Assembly: GCF_900107235.1 (NCBI RefSeq)
Contig: NZ_FNPF01000004.1
Coordinates: 248,001-312,000, forward strand
Length of the DNA: 64,000 nucleotides
Direction of reading: 5' to 3'
DNA from: Citreimonas salinaria
GTDB lineage: Bacteria; Pseudomonadota; Alphaproteobacteria; Rhodobacterales; Rhodobacteraceae
In this document: one piece after another, positions 7,961 to 16,611 of the stretch
Layout: every line of letters begins with the position of its first letter
Position numbering within the stretch: position 1 is the first letter of the stretch
Notes under the pieces: model-generated
Database searches by the model: none
What the model saw: the letters and a program-made list of their open reading frames with translations, nothing else
What the model was told of the DNA's origin: nothing
Program-made: the position numbers and the translations under genes

Positions 7961-9112
7961 TCAGCGCGGCAGCGGGGTCTCGGCCCTGTTGTAGGGTTTC
8001 CAGTCCGTGATCTCGGGGTAGAAGCGCCGCCGCCAGGCGCGCACGCGCGGGTTCATCACGCGCCGCCACAGGGGCGGGACCATCGCCGCCATCGTCATCA
8101 CCGGGTAGCCGTAGGGCAGTTGCGGGGCCTCGTCTTCGGGATAGGTCTGCAGCAGGGGAAAGCGCCGGTCGGGCTTGTAGTGGTGGTCGGAATGGCGTTG
8201 CAGGTTGATCAACAGCCAGTTCGACGCGCGGTGCGAGGCGTTCCAGCTGTGGCGCGGCAGGACGTGCTCGTACTTTCCGTCGCCCAGGTGCTTGCGGGTC
8301 AGGCCGTAATGCTCGACGTAGTTCACCAGTTCGAGCTGCCAGACTGCGACGCCCGCCTGCAGCGCGAACAGGCCAAGGCCGACCCAGCCGCCAAGCACCG
8401 CCGCCAGCGCCAGTGCCGTCGCCTGAAGCGCCCAGTAGGTCCAGAACGGGTTCGAGCGATGCCACCACGGCAGCCCCTTGCGCGCCAGCATCGCCGCCTC
8501 GGCGCGGAAGGAGGACACCAGGCACTGCCGCAGCACGCGCGGATAATAGCGGTGGAACCCCTCGTTGTAGCGCGCGCTGACCGGGTCGCGCGGCGTGCCG
8601 ACATAGCGGTGATGCACCAGCAGGTGCTCGGACCGGAAGTGCGAGTACAGCACCATCGCCATCAGCAGGTCGGCCAGCCGACGCTCCAGCCGGTTGCGCT
8701 GGTGCATCAGCTCGTGCGCGTAGGTGATGCCGACGGTGCCGGTCATCACGCCGACGCCGATGAACACGCCGACCTTCTCCCAGGCGGTCAGGTGCGCGGC
8801 GTCCGAGACGAACCAGATCAGGCCGAACAGGCTGATGATCTGCAGCGGCACCCAAGCGGCGGTGATGGCCTTGTAGAGGTGAAGCTGGTCGTCCGGCGTC
8901 AGCGGGTCGGCGTTGTCCTGGTTCAGCCCCAGCGCCGCGTCGAGGATCGAGAACAGGTACCACGTCGACACGATCGGCAGCGCGATCCACCAGCCGCCCC
9001 ACAGCGCCGCCACCCAGACCATCGGGATCAGCATCAGCGACAGCGCGAAGGGCGCAACGGCGGTCAGCCGCGCAAGGTCGGGTGTCGTCGAAACGGGTGT
9101 CGCGTCGCTCAT
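7961..9112 (-). CDS. AlkB-family membrane di-iron monooxygenase
   Basis: A 383-residue integral membrane protein of the alkane 1-monooxygenase/fatty-acid desaturase superfamily. The histidine boxes are HELMHQ (133-138), EHLLVHH (162-168), NYVEHYGL (264-271) and LQRHSDHH (304-311), supplying the di-iron ligands. Compared with classical AlkB, the glycines in HELxHK and EHxxGHH are replaced by Met and Val, so it may belong to a divergent clade with a different substrate. No rubredoxin or rubredoxin reductase gene is adjacent; electrons must come from elsewhere. It probably hydroxylates a terminal or near-terminal carbon of a hydrophobic compound; alkane use is not proven. Confidence 0.85.
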   Translation of the reverse strand: MSDATPVSTTPDLARLTAVAPFALSLMLIPMVWVAALWGGWWIALPIVSTWYLFSILDAALGLNQDNADPLTPDDQLHLYKAITAAWVPLQIISLFGLIWFVSDAAHLTAWEKVGVFIGVGVMTGTVGITYAHELMHQRNRLERRLADLLMAMVLYSHFRSEHLLVHHRYVGTPRDPVSARYNEGFHRYYPRVLRQCLVSSFRAEAAMLARKGLPWWHRSNPFWTYWALQATALALAAVLGGWVGLGLFALQAGVAVWQLELVNYVEHYGLTRKHLGDGKYEHVLPRHSWNASHRASNWLLINLQRHSDHHYKPDRRFPLLQTYPEDEAPQLPYGYPVMTMAAMVPPLWRRVMNPRVRAWRRRFYPEITDWKPYNRAETPLPR

Positions 9113-9173
9113 CGAAGCCTCCGAAAGCTGCGCCCGATCCTACGGCCGGATCGCGCATCCGCCAAAGCGGCGA

Positions 9174-10241
9174 TCAGCCGCGTGACGCAAGGTCGAACGC
9201 CTTGCGCATCACCGTTGGCAGGTCGGCGGGGCTGAAATCGGGCAATTCGATGAATTTTCCGCGCGCGGGTGCGCGATCCATCGGCACAAGGGCGGTCTTC
9301 ACGACCAGCCGCAGGTGGAAATGCGTGAAGGTGTGCAGCGCTTCCTCGGACAGGGTGCGCCATTCCGCGCGAATCGGCGGCGCGTCGGCGGGCGTATCGG
9401 ACCAGTCGCTGCCCGGCCAGCCCAGCATCCCGCCCAGCAGCCCCTTGTCCGGGCGCCGTTCCAGCAGCCAGGCGCCGTCGACGCGGCGCGCCAGGTAGAC
9501 GATGCCGTGGCGCGTCGGCTTGCGCTTCTTCGGTGCCTTCTTCGGCAGGTCCGCCTGCGTTCCGGCCGCCCACGCCGCGCAGGATCGCCGCCAGGGGCAC
9601 AGCCCGCAGGCCGGCCGCTTCGGCGTGCAGATCGTGGCGCCAAGGTCCATCACCGCCTGCGCGTAGCAGCCCGGCCGGTCAGCCGGCGTCAGCCGCGCCG
9701 CCATGTCGGTCAGCACCGGCTTGGCCTGCGGCAGCGGCGTGTGCTCGTCGTGGACGCGCGCCATCACGCGCTCCACGTTGCCGTCGACCACCACCTGCGG
9801 ATCGTCGAAGACGATGGCCGCGATCGCCGCGGCGGTGTAGCGCCCCACGCCGGGCAGGGTCAGCAGCGTTTCGTGGTCGCCGGGAAAGCGCCCGCCGTGA
9901 TCTTCCACAACGACGCGCGCGCATTTCAGCAGGTTGCGCGCCCGGGCATAATAGCCAAGGCCGGCCCAGGCGGCCATGACGTCGGCATCCTCGGCCGCGG
10001 CCAGCGCCTGCACATTCGGCCAGCGGGTGGTGAACGTGGCGTAGTAGGATTTCACCGCCGCTACGGTGGTCTGCTGCAGCATGATCTCGGACAGCCAGAC
10101 GCGGTAGGGGTCTGGCCGCTCGCCACGCACCCGCGCCGCCGGGCCCACGCGCCACGGCAGCGCGCGGGCGTGGCGGTCGTACCATTCCAGCAGGTCGGCC
10201 GACATCTCGGCGGCACTCGCGCGCTCGCGCAGGTCTGACAT
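9174..10241 (-). CDS. mutY: A/G-specific adenine DNA glycosylase
   Basis: A 355-residue base-excision-repair enzyme that removes adenine mispaired with 8-oxoguanine. Visible features in order: catalytic Glu52 in LSEIMLQQTT, the helix-hairpin-helix LPGVGRYTAAAI with the GPD-loop aspartate in VVVDGNVERV, the 4Fe-4S ligand pattern C-x6-C-x2-C-x5-C (CTPKRPACGLCPWRRSC), and a C-terminal NUDIX-like domain (from about residue 230) that recognises 8-oxoG. The ATG at 10241 starts MSDLRERASA; the frame is open well upstream but that part is not MutY. It diverges from dciA. Confidence 0.96.
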   Translation of the reverse strand: MSDLRERASAAEMSADLLEWYDRHARALPWRVGPAARVRGERPDPYRVWLSEIMLQQTTVAAVKSYYATFTTRWPNVQALAAAEDADVMAAWAGLGYYARARNLLKCARVVVEDHGGRFPGDHETLLTLPGVGRYTAAAIAAIVFDDPQVVVDGNVERVMARVHDEHTPLPQAKPVLTDMAARLTPADRPGCYAQAVMDLGATICTPKRPACGLCPWRRSCAAWAAGTQADLPKKAPKKRKPTRHGIVYLARRVDGAWLLERRPDKGLLGGMLGWPGSDWSDTPADAPPIRAEWRTLSEEALHTFTHFHLRLVVKTALVPMDRAPARGKFIELPDFSPADLPTVMRKAFDLASRG

Positions 10242-10337
10242 TCGCTTGATCGCTCTCGCACAGGGACGGATTGGGGTGGCCGTGGCGGCCGCGGTCAGTA
10301 GAATAGCCTCGAGACCGCAGAGACAAGGCAACACCCC

Positions 10338-10853
10338 GTGAAACGGCGCAGCACCACGACCTACGGCTTCGCGCGGACCTCGAAACTGCTCGAGGAGCGG
10401 GTGCGCAAGGCCTCCGAATCGCGAGGCTTCGCACAGTCGCGCGTGCTGACCCACTGGGAGGAGATCGCCGGCGCCGACCTCGCCGCGATTACCCGGCCCG
10501 TGGAGATCCGCTATGGCAGGGGCGGCTTCGGCGCCACGCTGACGGTGCTGACCACGGGCGGCAACGCCCCGATGGTCGAGATGGCGCGCGAGACGCTGCG
10601 CGAACGCATCAACGGCATCTACGGTTACAACGCCATCGCCCGCATCCGCGTGACCCAGACCGCGCCCACCGGCTTTGCCGAGGGGCAGGTGGATTTCGTC
10701 CATCGACGGCCCGAAGCCCCGCGCGGCCCGTCCCCGCAGGCGCAGCAGCAGGCCCGCGCCGTGGCCGAGGGCGTCGGCGACGAGGGGCTGCGCGCGGCGC
10801 TTGAACGCCTGGCGGCCAACGTCATATCCAGAACCGAGACGCGCCGGGGCTGA
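10338..10853 (+). CDS. DciA/DUF721-family protein
   Basis: A 171-residue basic protein with the DUF721 fold in the N-terminal two-thirds: the helix VLTHWEEIAGADLAAIT, the strand TLTVLTTGGNAPMVEM and the helix ETLRERINGIYGYNAI. DUF721 proteins related to DciA are thought to help load the replicative helicase DnaB in bacteria lacking DnaC. The C-terminal part is low-complexity and Gln/Ala/Arg-rich, probably disordered. The neighbourhood (divergent mutY, downstream DsbA-like gene) is the usual Rhodobacterales setting as I recall it. Confidence 0.8.
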   Translation: MKRRSTTTYGFARTSKLLEERVRKASESRGFAQSRVLTHWEEIAGADLAAITRPVEIRYGRGGFGATLTVLTTGGNAPMVEMARETLRERINGIYGYNAIARIRVTQTAPTGFAEGQVDFVHRRPEAPRGPSPQAQQQARAVAEGVGDEGLRAALERLAANVISRTETRRG

Positions 10854-10976
10854 GGCCCGGTCGGGCACGGGCCCGCGAACGACATCCGGGCGCATGGCGC
10901 CCGCAGCAGCAGGGCGCCGACCGCCCGACCGACAACAGGGCGCAGCGCGCCCGCAGGCAAGAAAGTGAGACCGGAC

Positions 10977-11651
10977 ATGAAAACGCATCTCTCCGCAGTG
11001 GCGCTGGCCGCGGCAATCGTCGGCGGCGGCTGGTGGGTCGCAGGACAGGGCACCGCCCCCGGTGCGACGATCGCGCTGCCGGGCGCGGCCTCGGCCCAGG
11101 AGGCGACGACGGAAACCGAAGCCGTTGAGATCACCGAGATGACGCTGGGTGCCGAGGACGCGCCGGTCGAGGTGATCGAATACGCCTCGTACACCTGCCC
11201 GCATTGCGCGACCTTCCACGAAGACGTCTTCCCGCAGCTCAAGGAAGACTACATCGACAGCGGCAAGGTCCGCTTCACCTACCGCGAGGTCTATTTCGAC
11301 AAGTACGGCATGTGGGCCAGCCTGGTCGCCCGCTGCGGCGGCGAGGACCGCTTCTTCGGCATCACCGACATGATCTACGACACGCAGGGCGAATGGTCGC
11401 GTGCCGGCTCGGACGCCGCCATCGCCGACGAGCTGCGCAAGATCGGCCGCATGGCAGGCCTCGACAACGACCAGCTGGAAAGCTGCCTGACCGACTCGGC
11501 CAAGCTGCGCGCGCTGGTGGAATGGTACCAGGCCAACGCCGAGGAGCATAACGTCCGCGCAACGCCCACCTTCGTGATCGACGGCGAGACCCGCTCCAAC
11601 ATGAGCTACGCCGAGTTCTCGGACATCCTGGACGAGCGCCTGGGCGAATGA
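10977..11651 (+). CDS. DsbA-family thiol:disulfide oxidoreductase
   Basis: A 224-residue periplasmic thioredoxin-fold protein. The N-terminus has a hydrophobic segment (residues 6-22) that looks like a membrane anchor or signal peptide, with AASAQ near residue 41 as a possible second cleavage site. The redox motif is CPHC at 74-77 in EYASYTCPHC, and ATPTFVIDG carries the cis-proline. It should introduce or shuffle disulfides in exported proteins. Two additional cysteines lie in the helical insertion (ARCGGED, ESCLTD). Its stop overlaps the next start (ATGA), so it is translationally coupled to a CoA-transferase gene. Confidence 0.9.
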   Translation: MKTHLSAVALAAAIVGGGWWVAGQGTAPGATIALPGAASAQEATTETEAVEITEMTLGAEDAPVEVIEYASYTCPHCATFHEDVFPQLKEDYIDSGKVRFTYREVYFDKYGMWASLVARCGGEDRFFGITDMIYDTQGEWSRAGSDAAIADELRKIGRMAGLDNDQLESCLTDSAKLRALVEWYQANAEEHNVRATPTFVIDGETRSNMSYAEFSDILDERLGE

Positions 11652-12769
11652 ATTCGGCACCGCGCGGACCCCTCGAAGGGGTCCGGGTGATCGAGCTCGC
11701 GCGGATCCTGGCCGGCCCCTGGGCCGGTCAGACACTGGCCGACCTCGGCGCCGATGTTCTCAAGATCGAAAGCCCAAAGGGTGACGACACGCGCGCCTGG
11801 GGCCCGCCCTTCATCGATCGTGACGGCGATCGCTCGGCCGCCTATTTCCATTCCTGCAACCGCGGCAAGCGGTCCGAAGTCGTCGACATCGCCAGCGAGG
11901 CCGGTCAGGCCCGCATGCACGACCTGATCGCCGGGGCCGACATCCTGATCGAGAACTTCAAGGTCGGCGGCCTGAAGAAGTACGGGCTGGACTACGACAG
12001 CGCCGCGGCCACCAATCCCGGCCTGATCTACTGCTCGATCACCGGTTTCGGACAGGATGGCCCCTACGCGCACCGCGCGGGCTACGACTACATCATCCAG
12101 GGCATGTCGGGCCTCATGTCCATCACGGGCGAGCCCGACGGCCAGCCCCAGCGCGCAGGCGTGGCGGTCACCGACCTGTTCACCGGGCTCTATTGCGTCT
12201 CGGGTATCCTCGCAGCACTTCACCAGCGGCACCGCACCGGCCGCGGCCAGCACATCGACATGAGCCTGCTCGACTGCGCCGTGTCGGCCACCGCGAACCA
12301 GGCGCTGAACTACCTCAGCACCGGCACGCCGCCGGGCCGCACAGGCAACTACCACCCCAACCTCACGCCCTACCAGGTGTTCGACTGCGCCGACGGCCAT
12401 ATCATCATCGCAACCGGCAACGACGCACAGTATCGCCGCCTCTGCACCCTGCTGGGCCTGCACGACATGGTCGAGCATCCGGACTACGCCACCAATGCCG
12501 ACCGCGTCGCCAACCGCGAGACGATGATCGCCCGGCTGATGGCCGAGACCCGCAAGCGGAGCAAGGCCGACCTCCTGCAAGGCTGCGAGGCAGAGGGCAT
12601 CCCCGCCGGGCCGATCAACGACATGGCCGAGGTCTTCGCCGACCCGCAGGTCGCGGCGCGGGGCCTGCGCATCGCGCCCGAAGGCGTGCCCGGCGTGCGC
12701 GCGCCCTTCCGGTTCTCGGACGCGGACCTCGTTCTGGATCGCCCCGCCCCGAAGCTGGGCGAAGGCTGA
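11648..12769 (+). CDS. CaiB/BaiF family (class III) CoA-transferase
   Basis: A 373-residue family III CoA-transferase. The N-terminal GVRVIELARILAGPWAGQ and LGADVLKIE segments are characteristic, and the catalytic aspartate lies in HIDMSLLDCAV (the Asp following HI). The conserved NYHPNLTPYQVF and GIPAGPIND segments are present. It would transfer CoA between a donor thioester and a carboxylic acid such as a dicarboxylate or methyl-branched acid; specificity cannot be read. The start ATG overlaps the DsbA-like stop by four bases. A strong terminator follows. Confidence 0.9.
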   Translation: MNSAPRGPLEGVRVIELARILAGPWAGQTLADLGADVLKIESPKGDDTRAWGPPFIDRDGDRSAAYFHSCNRGKRSEVVDIASEAGQARMHDLIAGADILIENFKVGGLKKYGLDYDSAAATNPGLIYCSITGFGQDGPYAHRAGYDYIIQGMSGLMSITGEPDGQPQRAGVAVTDLFTGLYCVSGILAALHQRHRTGRGQHIDMSLLDCAVSATANQALNYLSTGTPPGRTGNYHPNLTPYQVFDCADGHIIIATGNDAQYRRLCTLLGLHDMVEHPDYATNADRVANRETMIARLMAETRKRSKADLLQGCEAEGIPAGPINDMAEVFADPQVAARGLRIAPEGVPGVRAPFRFSDADLVLDRPAPKLGEG

Positions 12770-12789
12770 GTCCCCATCCCCGCAGACGA

Positions 12790-12815
12790 AACGGGCGCCT
12801 CGCAAGGCGCCCGTT
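12790..12815. terminator. Bidirectional rho-independent terminator
   Basis: Perfect 11-bp stem AACGGGCGCCT / AGGCGCCCGTT with a 4-nt CGCA loop, between the convergent CoA-transferase and peroxiredoxin genes. The stem's own AA/TT ends supply short T stretches in both directions. Confidence 0.8.
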
Positions 12816-12839
12816 AAATGAACTCTCGGGAGGACCCGC

Positions 12840-13493
12840 TCAGGCCGGCAGCTTGGCCGTCCGCAGGTAGGGTAGCACGGTGTCGATCTTGCCGTACTTG
12901 GCGATCGCGTCCTCGTCGCTGACCGCCACCGGCACGATCACGTCCTGGCCCACGGTCCAGTCGGCCGGCGTCGCCACGCCCTCGCGGCTGGTGGTCTGCA
13001 GGGCGTCCAGCGCGCGCAGCACCTCGGCGAAGTTGCGGCCCACCGTCATCGGGTAGGTCATCGATAGCTTCAGCTTCTTGTCGGGCCCGACGATGAACAC
13101 CACGCGCACGGTGGCCGAATCCGCGGGTGTGCGCCCGTCGGGCAGCGCGTATTCCGCCGGCAGCATGTCGAAGGCCTTGGCCATCTCCAGCCCGTCATCG
13201 GCAACGATCGGGAAATCCGGCGCCGCGCCGCCGGCCTTCTCGATGTCGGCCTTCCACTTCACGTGATCCTCGACTCCGTCGACCGAGATGCCCAGCACCT
13301 TGGTGCCGCGCTTCTTCCATTCCGCCGAGAGCCGCGCGACCGCGCCGAACTCGGTGGTGCAGACGGGGGTGAAATCCTTCGGGTGCGAGAACAGGATCGC
13401 CCAGTCGTCGCCGATCCAGTCGTGCAGGCTGAACTCGCCCTGGTCGGTCTTGACCGTCAGGTTCGGGATCGTGTCGTTGATGCGAAGCGCCAT
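12840..13493 (-). CDS. 1-Cys peroxiredoxin (Prx6 type)
   Basis: A 217-residue thioredoxin-fold peroxidase that reduces peroxides. The peroxidatic cysteine is in DFTPVCTTE, with the preceding FSHPKDF segment; the C-terminal region ([13 protein letters not shown], followed by PYLRTAKLP) is the Prx6 dimerisation extension, and no resolving cysteine is seen. The ATG at 13493 has a purine-rich AGGAAAGGACAAGGAC leader; upstream in-frame sequence is not family-like. It is divergent from the aldehyde dehydrogenase at 13682, with about 190 bp between, and the two may share control under oxidative stress. Confidence 0.93.
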   Translation of the reverse strand: MALRINDTIPNLTVKTDQGEFSLHDWIGDDWAILFSHPKDFTPVCTTEFGAVARLSAEWKKRGTKVLGISVDGVEDHVKWKADIEKAGGAAPDFPIVADDGLEMAKAFDMLPAEYALPDGRTPADSATVRVVFIVGPDKKLKLSMTYPMTVGRNFAEVLRALDALQTTSREGVATPADWTVGQDVIVPVAVSDEDAIAKYGKIDTVLPYLRTAKLPA

Positions 13494-13681
13494 GTCCTTG
13501 TCCTTTCCTGAAATGGCGGCGAACCGCGCCGCTTTCGATGCTGAGATACGCTCTGGAAGCGCTTTGTAAACCCCGCCTTGCGGGCGCATGGGCGCGGTGA
13601 CACAGTATCGGCCAAGGGCCGGCCTACACGCCGGCCGGAAGGACACGGACCGGCTCGCGCCGGCTTCAAGGAGGGTACATC

Positions 13682-15139
13682 ATGCAAGAGCGCAAGCAAT
13701 TCTACATCGACGGCCAGTGGGTCGATCCGAAGGATGGCCGCGATCACGCCGTCATCAACCCGTCCGCCGAAGAACCCTGCGCCACGATCAGCCTCGGCGG
13801 GCAGGCCGACACCGACGCCGCCGTCGCCGCCGCGCGGGCCGCGCTGCCGGGCTGGATGGCTACCCCGGTCGGACAGCGCATCCAGGCGCTGGAACGCGTC
13901 CTCGAGGTCTACAAGACCCGCGCCGAGGATCTCGCCCAGGCGATGAGCCTCGAGATGGGCGCGCCGCTGGATCTGGCACGCAGCGACCAGGTCGGTGCCG
14001 GCGTGGCCCACTTCAAGGGCTTCATCCGCGCGGCGAAGGAATTCCCGTGGGAGGCGCCGCTGTCCGACAAGCATCAGGACACCCGCATCATCCATGAGGC
14101 TGTGGGCGTCTGCGCAATGATCACGCCGTGGAACTGGCCGATGAACCAGATCACGCTGAAGGTCGGCGCCGCGCTGGTGGCGGGCAACACGATGGTCCTC
14201 AAGCCCTCCGAGGAAAGCCCGCTCAACGCGATCATCTTCGCCGAGATCATGCACGAGGCCGGCCTGCCCAAGGGCGTCTTCAACCTGGTGAACGGCGACG
14301 GCCCGGGGGTCGGCAACCAGCTGTCGTCGCACCCCGACGTCGACATGGTCAGCTTCACCGGCTCGACCCGCGCCGGGCGGCTGATCTCGATCGCCGCGGC
14401 CGACACGCTCAAGCGGGTGCACCTCGAACTCGGCGGCAAGGGCGCGAACCTGATCTTCGCCGATGCCGACGACGAAGCCGTCAAGCGCAGCGTCGAGCAC
14501 ATGATGGAAAACTCCGGCCAGTCCTGCAATGCGCCATCGCGGATGCTGGTGGAATCCTCGGCCTACGACCGCGTCGTCGAGGAGGCGGCCGAGGTGGCGA
14601 AATCCATCCAGGTCGGCCCGGCATCCAAGGAAGGCCCGCATATCGGCCCCGTCGTGAACAAGGTCCAGTGGGACAAGATCCAGGACTTGATCCAGAAGGG
14701 CATCGACGAGGGCGCGCGCCTGGTGGCCGGCGGCCCCGGCCTGCCCGAGGGCTTCAACAAGGGCTTCTACGTCCGTCCCACGGTCTTCGCCGACGTCACC
14801 AACGACATGACCATCGCCCGCGAGGAGATCTTCGGCCCAGTCCTGTCGATCATGAAGTTCGAGACCGAGGAGCAGGCCGTCGAGATCGCCAACGACACGC
14901 CCTATGGCCTCACCAACTACGTGCAAAGCCAGGACGGCGCCCGCCGCAACCGGCTGGCGCGGGTGCTGCGCGCCGGCATGATCGAGATGAACGGAAAGAG
15001 CCGCGGGCCGGGTTCGCCCTTCGGCGGCATGAAGATGTCCGGAAATGGCCGCGAGGGCGGCTCCTGGGGCATCCACGACTTCGTCGAGGTCAAGGCCGTG
15101 TCGGGCTGGGACGTGGACGCGCCGCAGGCGGCCGAGTGA
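13682..15139 (+). CDS. NAD(P)-dependent aldehyde dehydrogenase
   Basis: A 485-residue ALDH-superfamily enzyme. Catalytic residues are Asn151 (TPWNWPMN), Glu249 (LELGGKGAN) and Cys282 (GQSCNAPSR); the cofactor-binding FTGSTRAG and EEIFGPVLS motifs are present. It oxidises an aldehyde to the acid; the substrate is not evident. A strong AAGGAGG lies seven bases before the start. It follows the divergent peroxiredoxin and ends in its own terminator, suggesting a single-gene unit, perhaps for lipid-peroxide-derived aldehydes. Confidence 0.92.
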   Translation: MQERKQFYIDGQWVDPKDGRDHAVINPSAEEPCATISLGGQADTDAAVAAARAALPGWMATPVGQRIQALERVLEVYKTRAEDLAQAMSLEMGAPLDLARSDQVGAGVAHFKGFIRAAKEFPWEAPLSDKHQDTRIIHEAVGVCAMITPWNWPMNQITLKVGAALVAGNTMVLKPSEESPLNAIIFAEIMHEAGLPKGVFNLVNGDGPGVGNQLSSHPDVDMVSFTGSTRAGRLISIAAADTLKRVHLELGGKGANLIFADADDEAVKRSVEHMMENSGQSCNAPSRMLVESSAYDRVVEEAAEVAKSIQVGPASKEGPHIGPVVNKVQWDKIQDLIQKGIDEGARLVAGGPGLPEGFNKGFYVRPTVFADVTNDMTIAREEIFGPVLSIMKFETEEQAVEIANDTPYGLTNYVQSQDGARRNRLARVLRAGMIEMNGKSRGPGSPFGGMKMSGNGREGGSWGIHDFVEVKAVSGWDVDAPQAAE

Positions 15140-15144
15140 GCACC

Positions 15145-15179
15145 GGCGCCGTCCCGTCCGGGGCGGCGCCTTCGCTTTT
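15145..15179 (+). terminator. Rho-independent terminator of the aldehyde dehydrogenase gene
   Basis: Stem GGCGCCGtCCC / GGGGCGGCGCC around a short GTCC loop, followed by a T-rich TTCGCTTTT tail, immediately after the stop codon at 15139. Confidence 0.75.
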
Positions 15180-15217
15180 CCCTTGCGTCATGCGCCAAAG
15201 CCGCTAAGAGCGATCTC

Positions 15218-15292
15218 ATGAAAACGCACGCGACCATCCGACGAGCCTGAGCTTTTCTCCGCACCCGATGGTGCGGCCGTCGCCCGCGTTTT
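15218..15292 (+). promoter_or_regulatory. Possible leader peptide and hairpin upstream of argD
   Basis: A 10-codon frame (15218-15250, MKTHATIRRA) ends nine bases before a stem-loop CCGCACC-CGAT-GGTGCGG (15259-15276), followed 12 bases later by TTTT. This resembles an attenuator layout with two arginine codons near the end, 60-140 bp before argD. No alternative antiterminator pairing was identified, so this is only a suggestion. Confidence 0.25.
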
Positions 15293-15354
15293 CTGCTCTC
15301 CCGACCATACCGGTGCCCCGCGCACCCCGGGACAACCCCCGAAAGGATACCGCC

Positions 15355-16536
15355 ATGATCCCGTCCGTCCTGCCGACCTACAACCGCGCGCCGCTGAGCT
15401 TCGTGAAGGGCGAAGGCGCCTGGCTGATCGAGGCCGACGGGCGACGTTTCCTCGACCTCGGTGCCGGCATCGCGGTCAACGCGCTGGGCCACGCGCATCC
15501 CGCGCTGGTGGCCGCGCTGACCGAGCAGGCGGGCAACCTGTGGCACGTCTCGAACCTCTACCAGATCCCGCAGCAGCAGAAGCTGGCCGATCTGCTGGTC
15601 GAGCACACCTTCGCCGACACGGTGTTCTTCACGAACTCCGGGACCGAGTCCTGCGAACTGGCCGTCAAGATGGCGCGCAAGTACTGGTACGACAAGGGCC
15701 AGCCCGACAAGACCCGCATCGTCGCGTTCGAGGGCAGCTTCCACGGCCGCTCCTCGGCCGGGATCGCCGCCGCGGGCTCCGAGAAGATGACGAAGGGCTT
15801 CGGCCCGCTGCTGCCCGGCTTCACCCACCTGCGCTGGGGCGATCACGACGCGCTGCAGGCGATCGACTTCACCGACGTGGCCGCCATCCTGATCGAGCCC
15901 GTGCAGGGCGAGGGCGGTATCCGCCCGCTGCCCGACCAGTGCCTGAAGGGCCTGCGCAAGCTGTGCGACGACAACGACGTGCTGCTGATCCTGGACGAGG
16001 TGCAGTGTGGCATGGGCCGCACCGGGCGCCTGTTCGCGCATGAATGGGCCGGCATCACGCCCGACATCATGATGGTCGCCAAGGGCATCGGCGGCGGCTT
16101 CCCGCTGGGCGCCGTGCTGGCGACCGAGGATGCGGCGTCGGGCATGACCGCCGGCACCCACGGCTCGACCTATGGCGGCAACCCGCTCGCCTGCGCGGTC
16201 GGCTGCGCGGTGATGGAACACGTGGCGGACCCGGAGTTCCTGTCCGGCGTCAACGCCCGCGCGGGGCTGTTCCGCCAGCGCCTCGAAGGGCTGGTCGCGG
16301 CACACCCGGACATCTTTGAGGGCGTCCGCGGCATGGGCTTCATGCTGGGCCTCAAGTGCCGCGCGATGAACACGGACGTGGTCAAGGCCGGCTACGACGC
16401 GCAGGTGATCACCGTCCCGGCCGCCGACAACGTGGTGCGCATCCTGCCGCCGCTCAACCTGACCGAGGACGAGATCGCGGAAGCGATCGACCGCCTCGGC
16501 AAGGCCGCCACCGCGCTGGAGCAGGCCACCGCCTGA
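15355..16536 (+). CDS. argD: Acetylornithine aminotransferase
   Basis: A 393-residue class III PLP aminotransferase. The PLP lysine is K243 in MMVAKGIGGGFPLGA; the phosphate-binding TNSGTES, the DEVQCGMGRTG segment with the PLP-pyridine aspartate, and the HGSTYGGNPLA motif are all present. It converts N-acetylglutamate semialdehyde to N-acetylornithine in arginine synthesis (and may act on succinyl-diaminopimelate). The ATG at 15355 has AAAGGA upstream; the frame is open further upstream but not family-like. argF follows after 75 bp, which supports ArgD over other class III transaminases. Confidence 0.93.
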   Translation: MIPSVLPTYNRAPLSFVKGEGAWLIEADGRRFLDLGAGIAVNALGHAHPALVAALTEQAGNLWHVSNLYQIPQQQKLADLLVEHTFADTVFFTNSGTESCELAVKMARKYWYDKGQPDKTRIVAFEGSFHGRSSAGIAAAGSEKMTKGFGPLLPGFTHLRWGDHDALQAIDFTDVAAILIEPVQGEGGIRPLPDQCLKGLRKLCDDNDVLLILDEVQCGMGRTGRLFAHEWAGITPDIMMVAKGIGGGFPLGAVLATEDAASGMTAGTHGSTYGGNPLACAVGCAVMEHVADPEFLSGVNARAGLFRQRLEGLVAAHPDIFEGVRGMGFMLGLKCRAMNTDVVKAGYDAQVITVPAADNVVRILPPLNLTEDEIAEAIDRLGKAATALEQATA

Positions 16537-16611
16537 CCCGTTTCCGAATACCTGGGGTCCGCGACGCGGACGGGGCCGCGCCCCAACCCCGCCCGACGAA
16601 AGCACGTTGCG

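Noticed and set aside
13682-15139. Aldehyde dehydrogenase as a named enzyme (for example betaine aldehyde dehydrogenase)
   Set aside because: Catalytic residues are clear but the neighbours (peroxiredoxin, argD) give no substrate clue, so no symbol was assigned.
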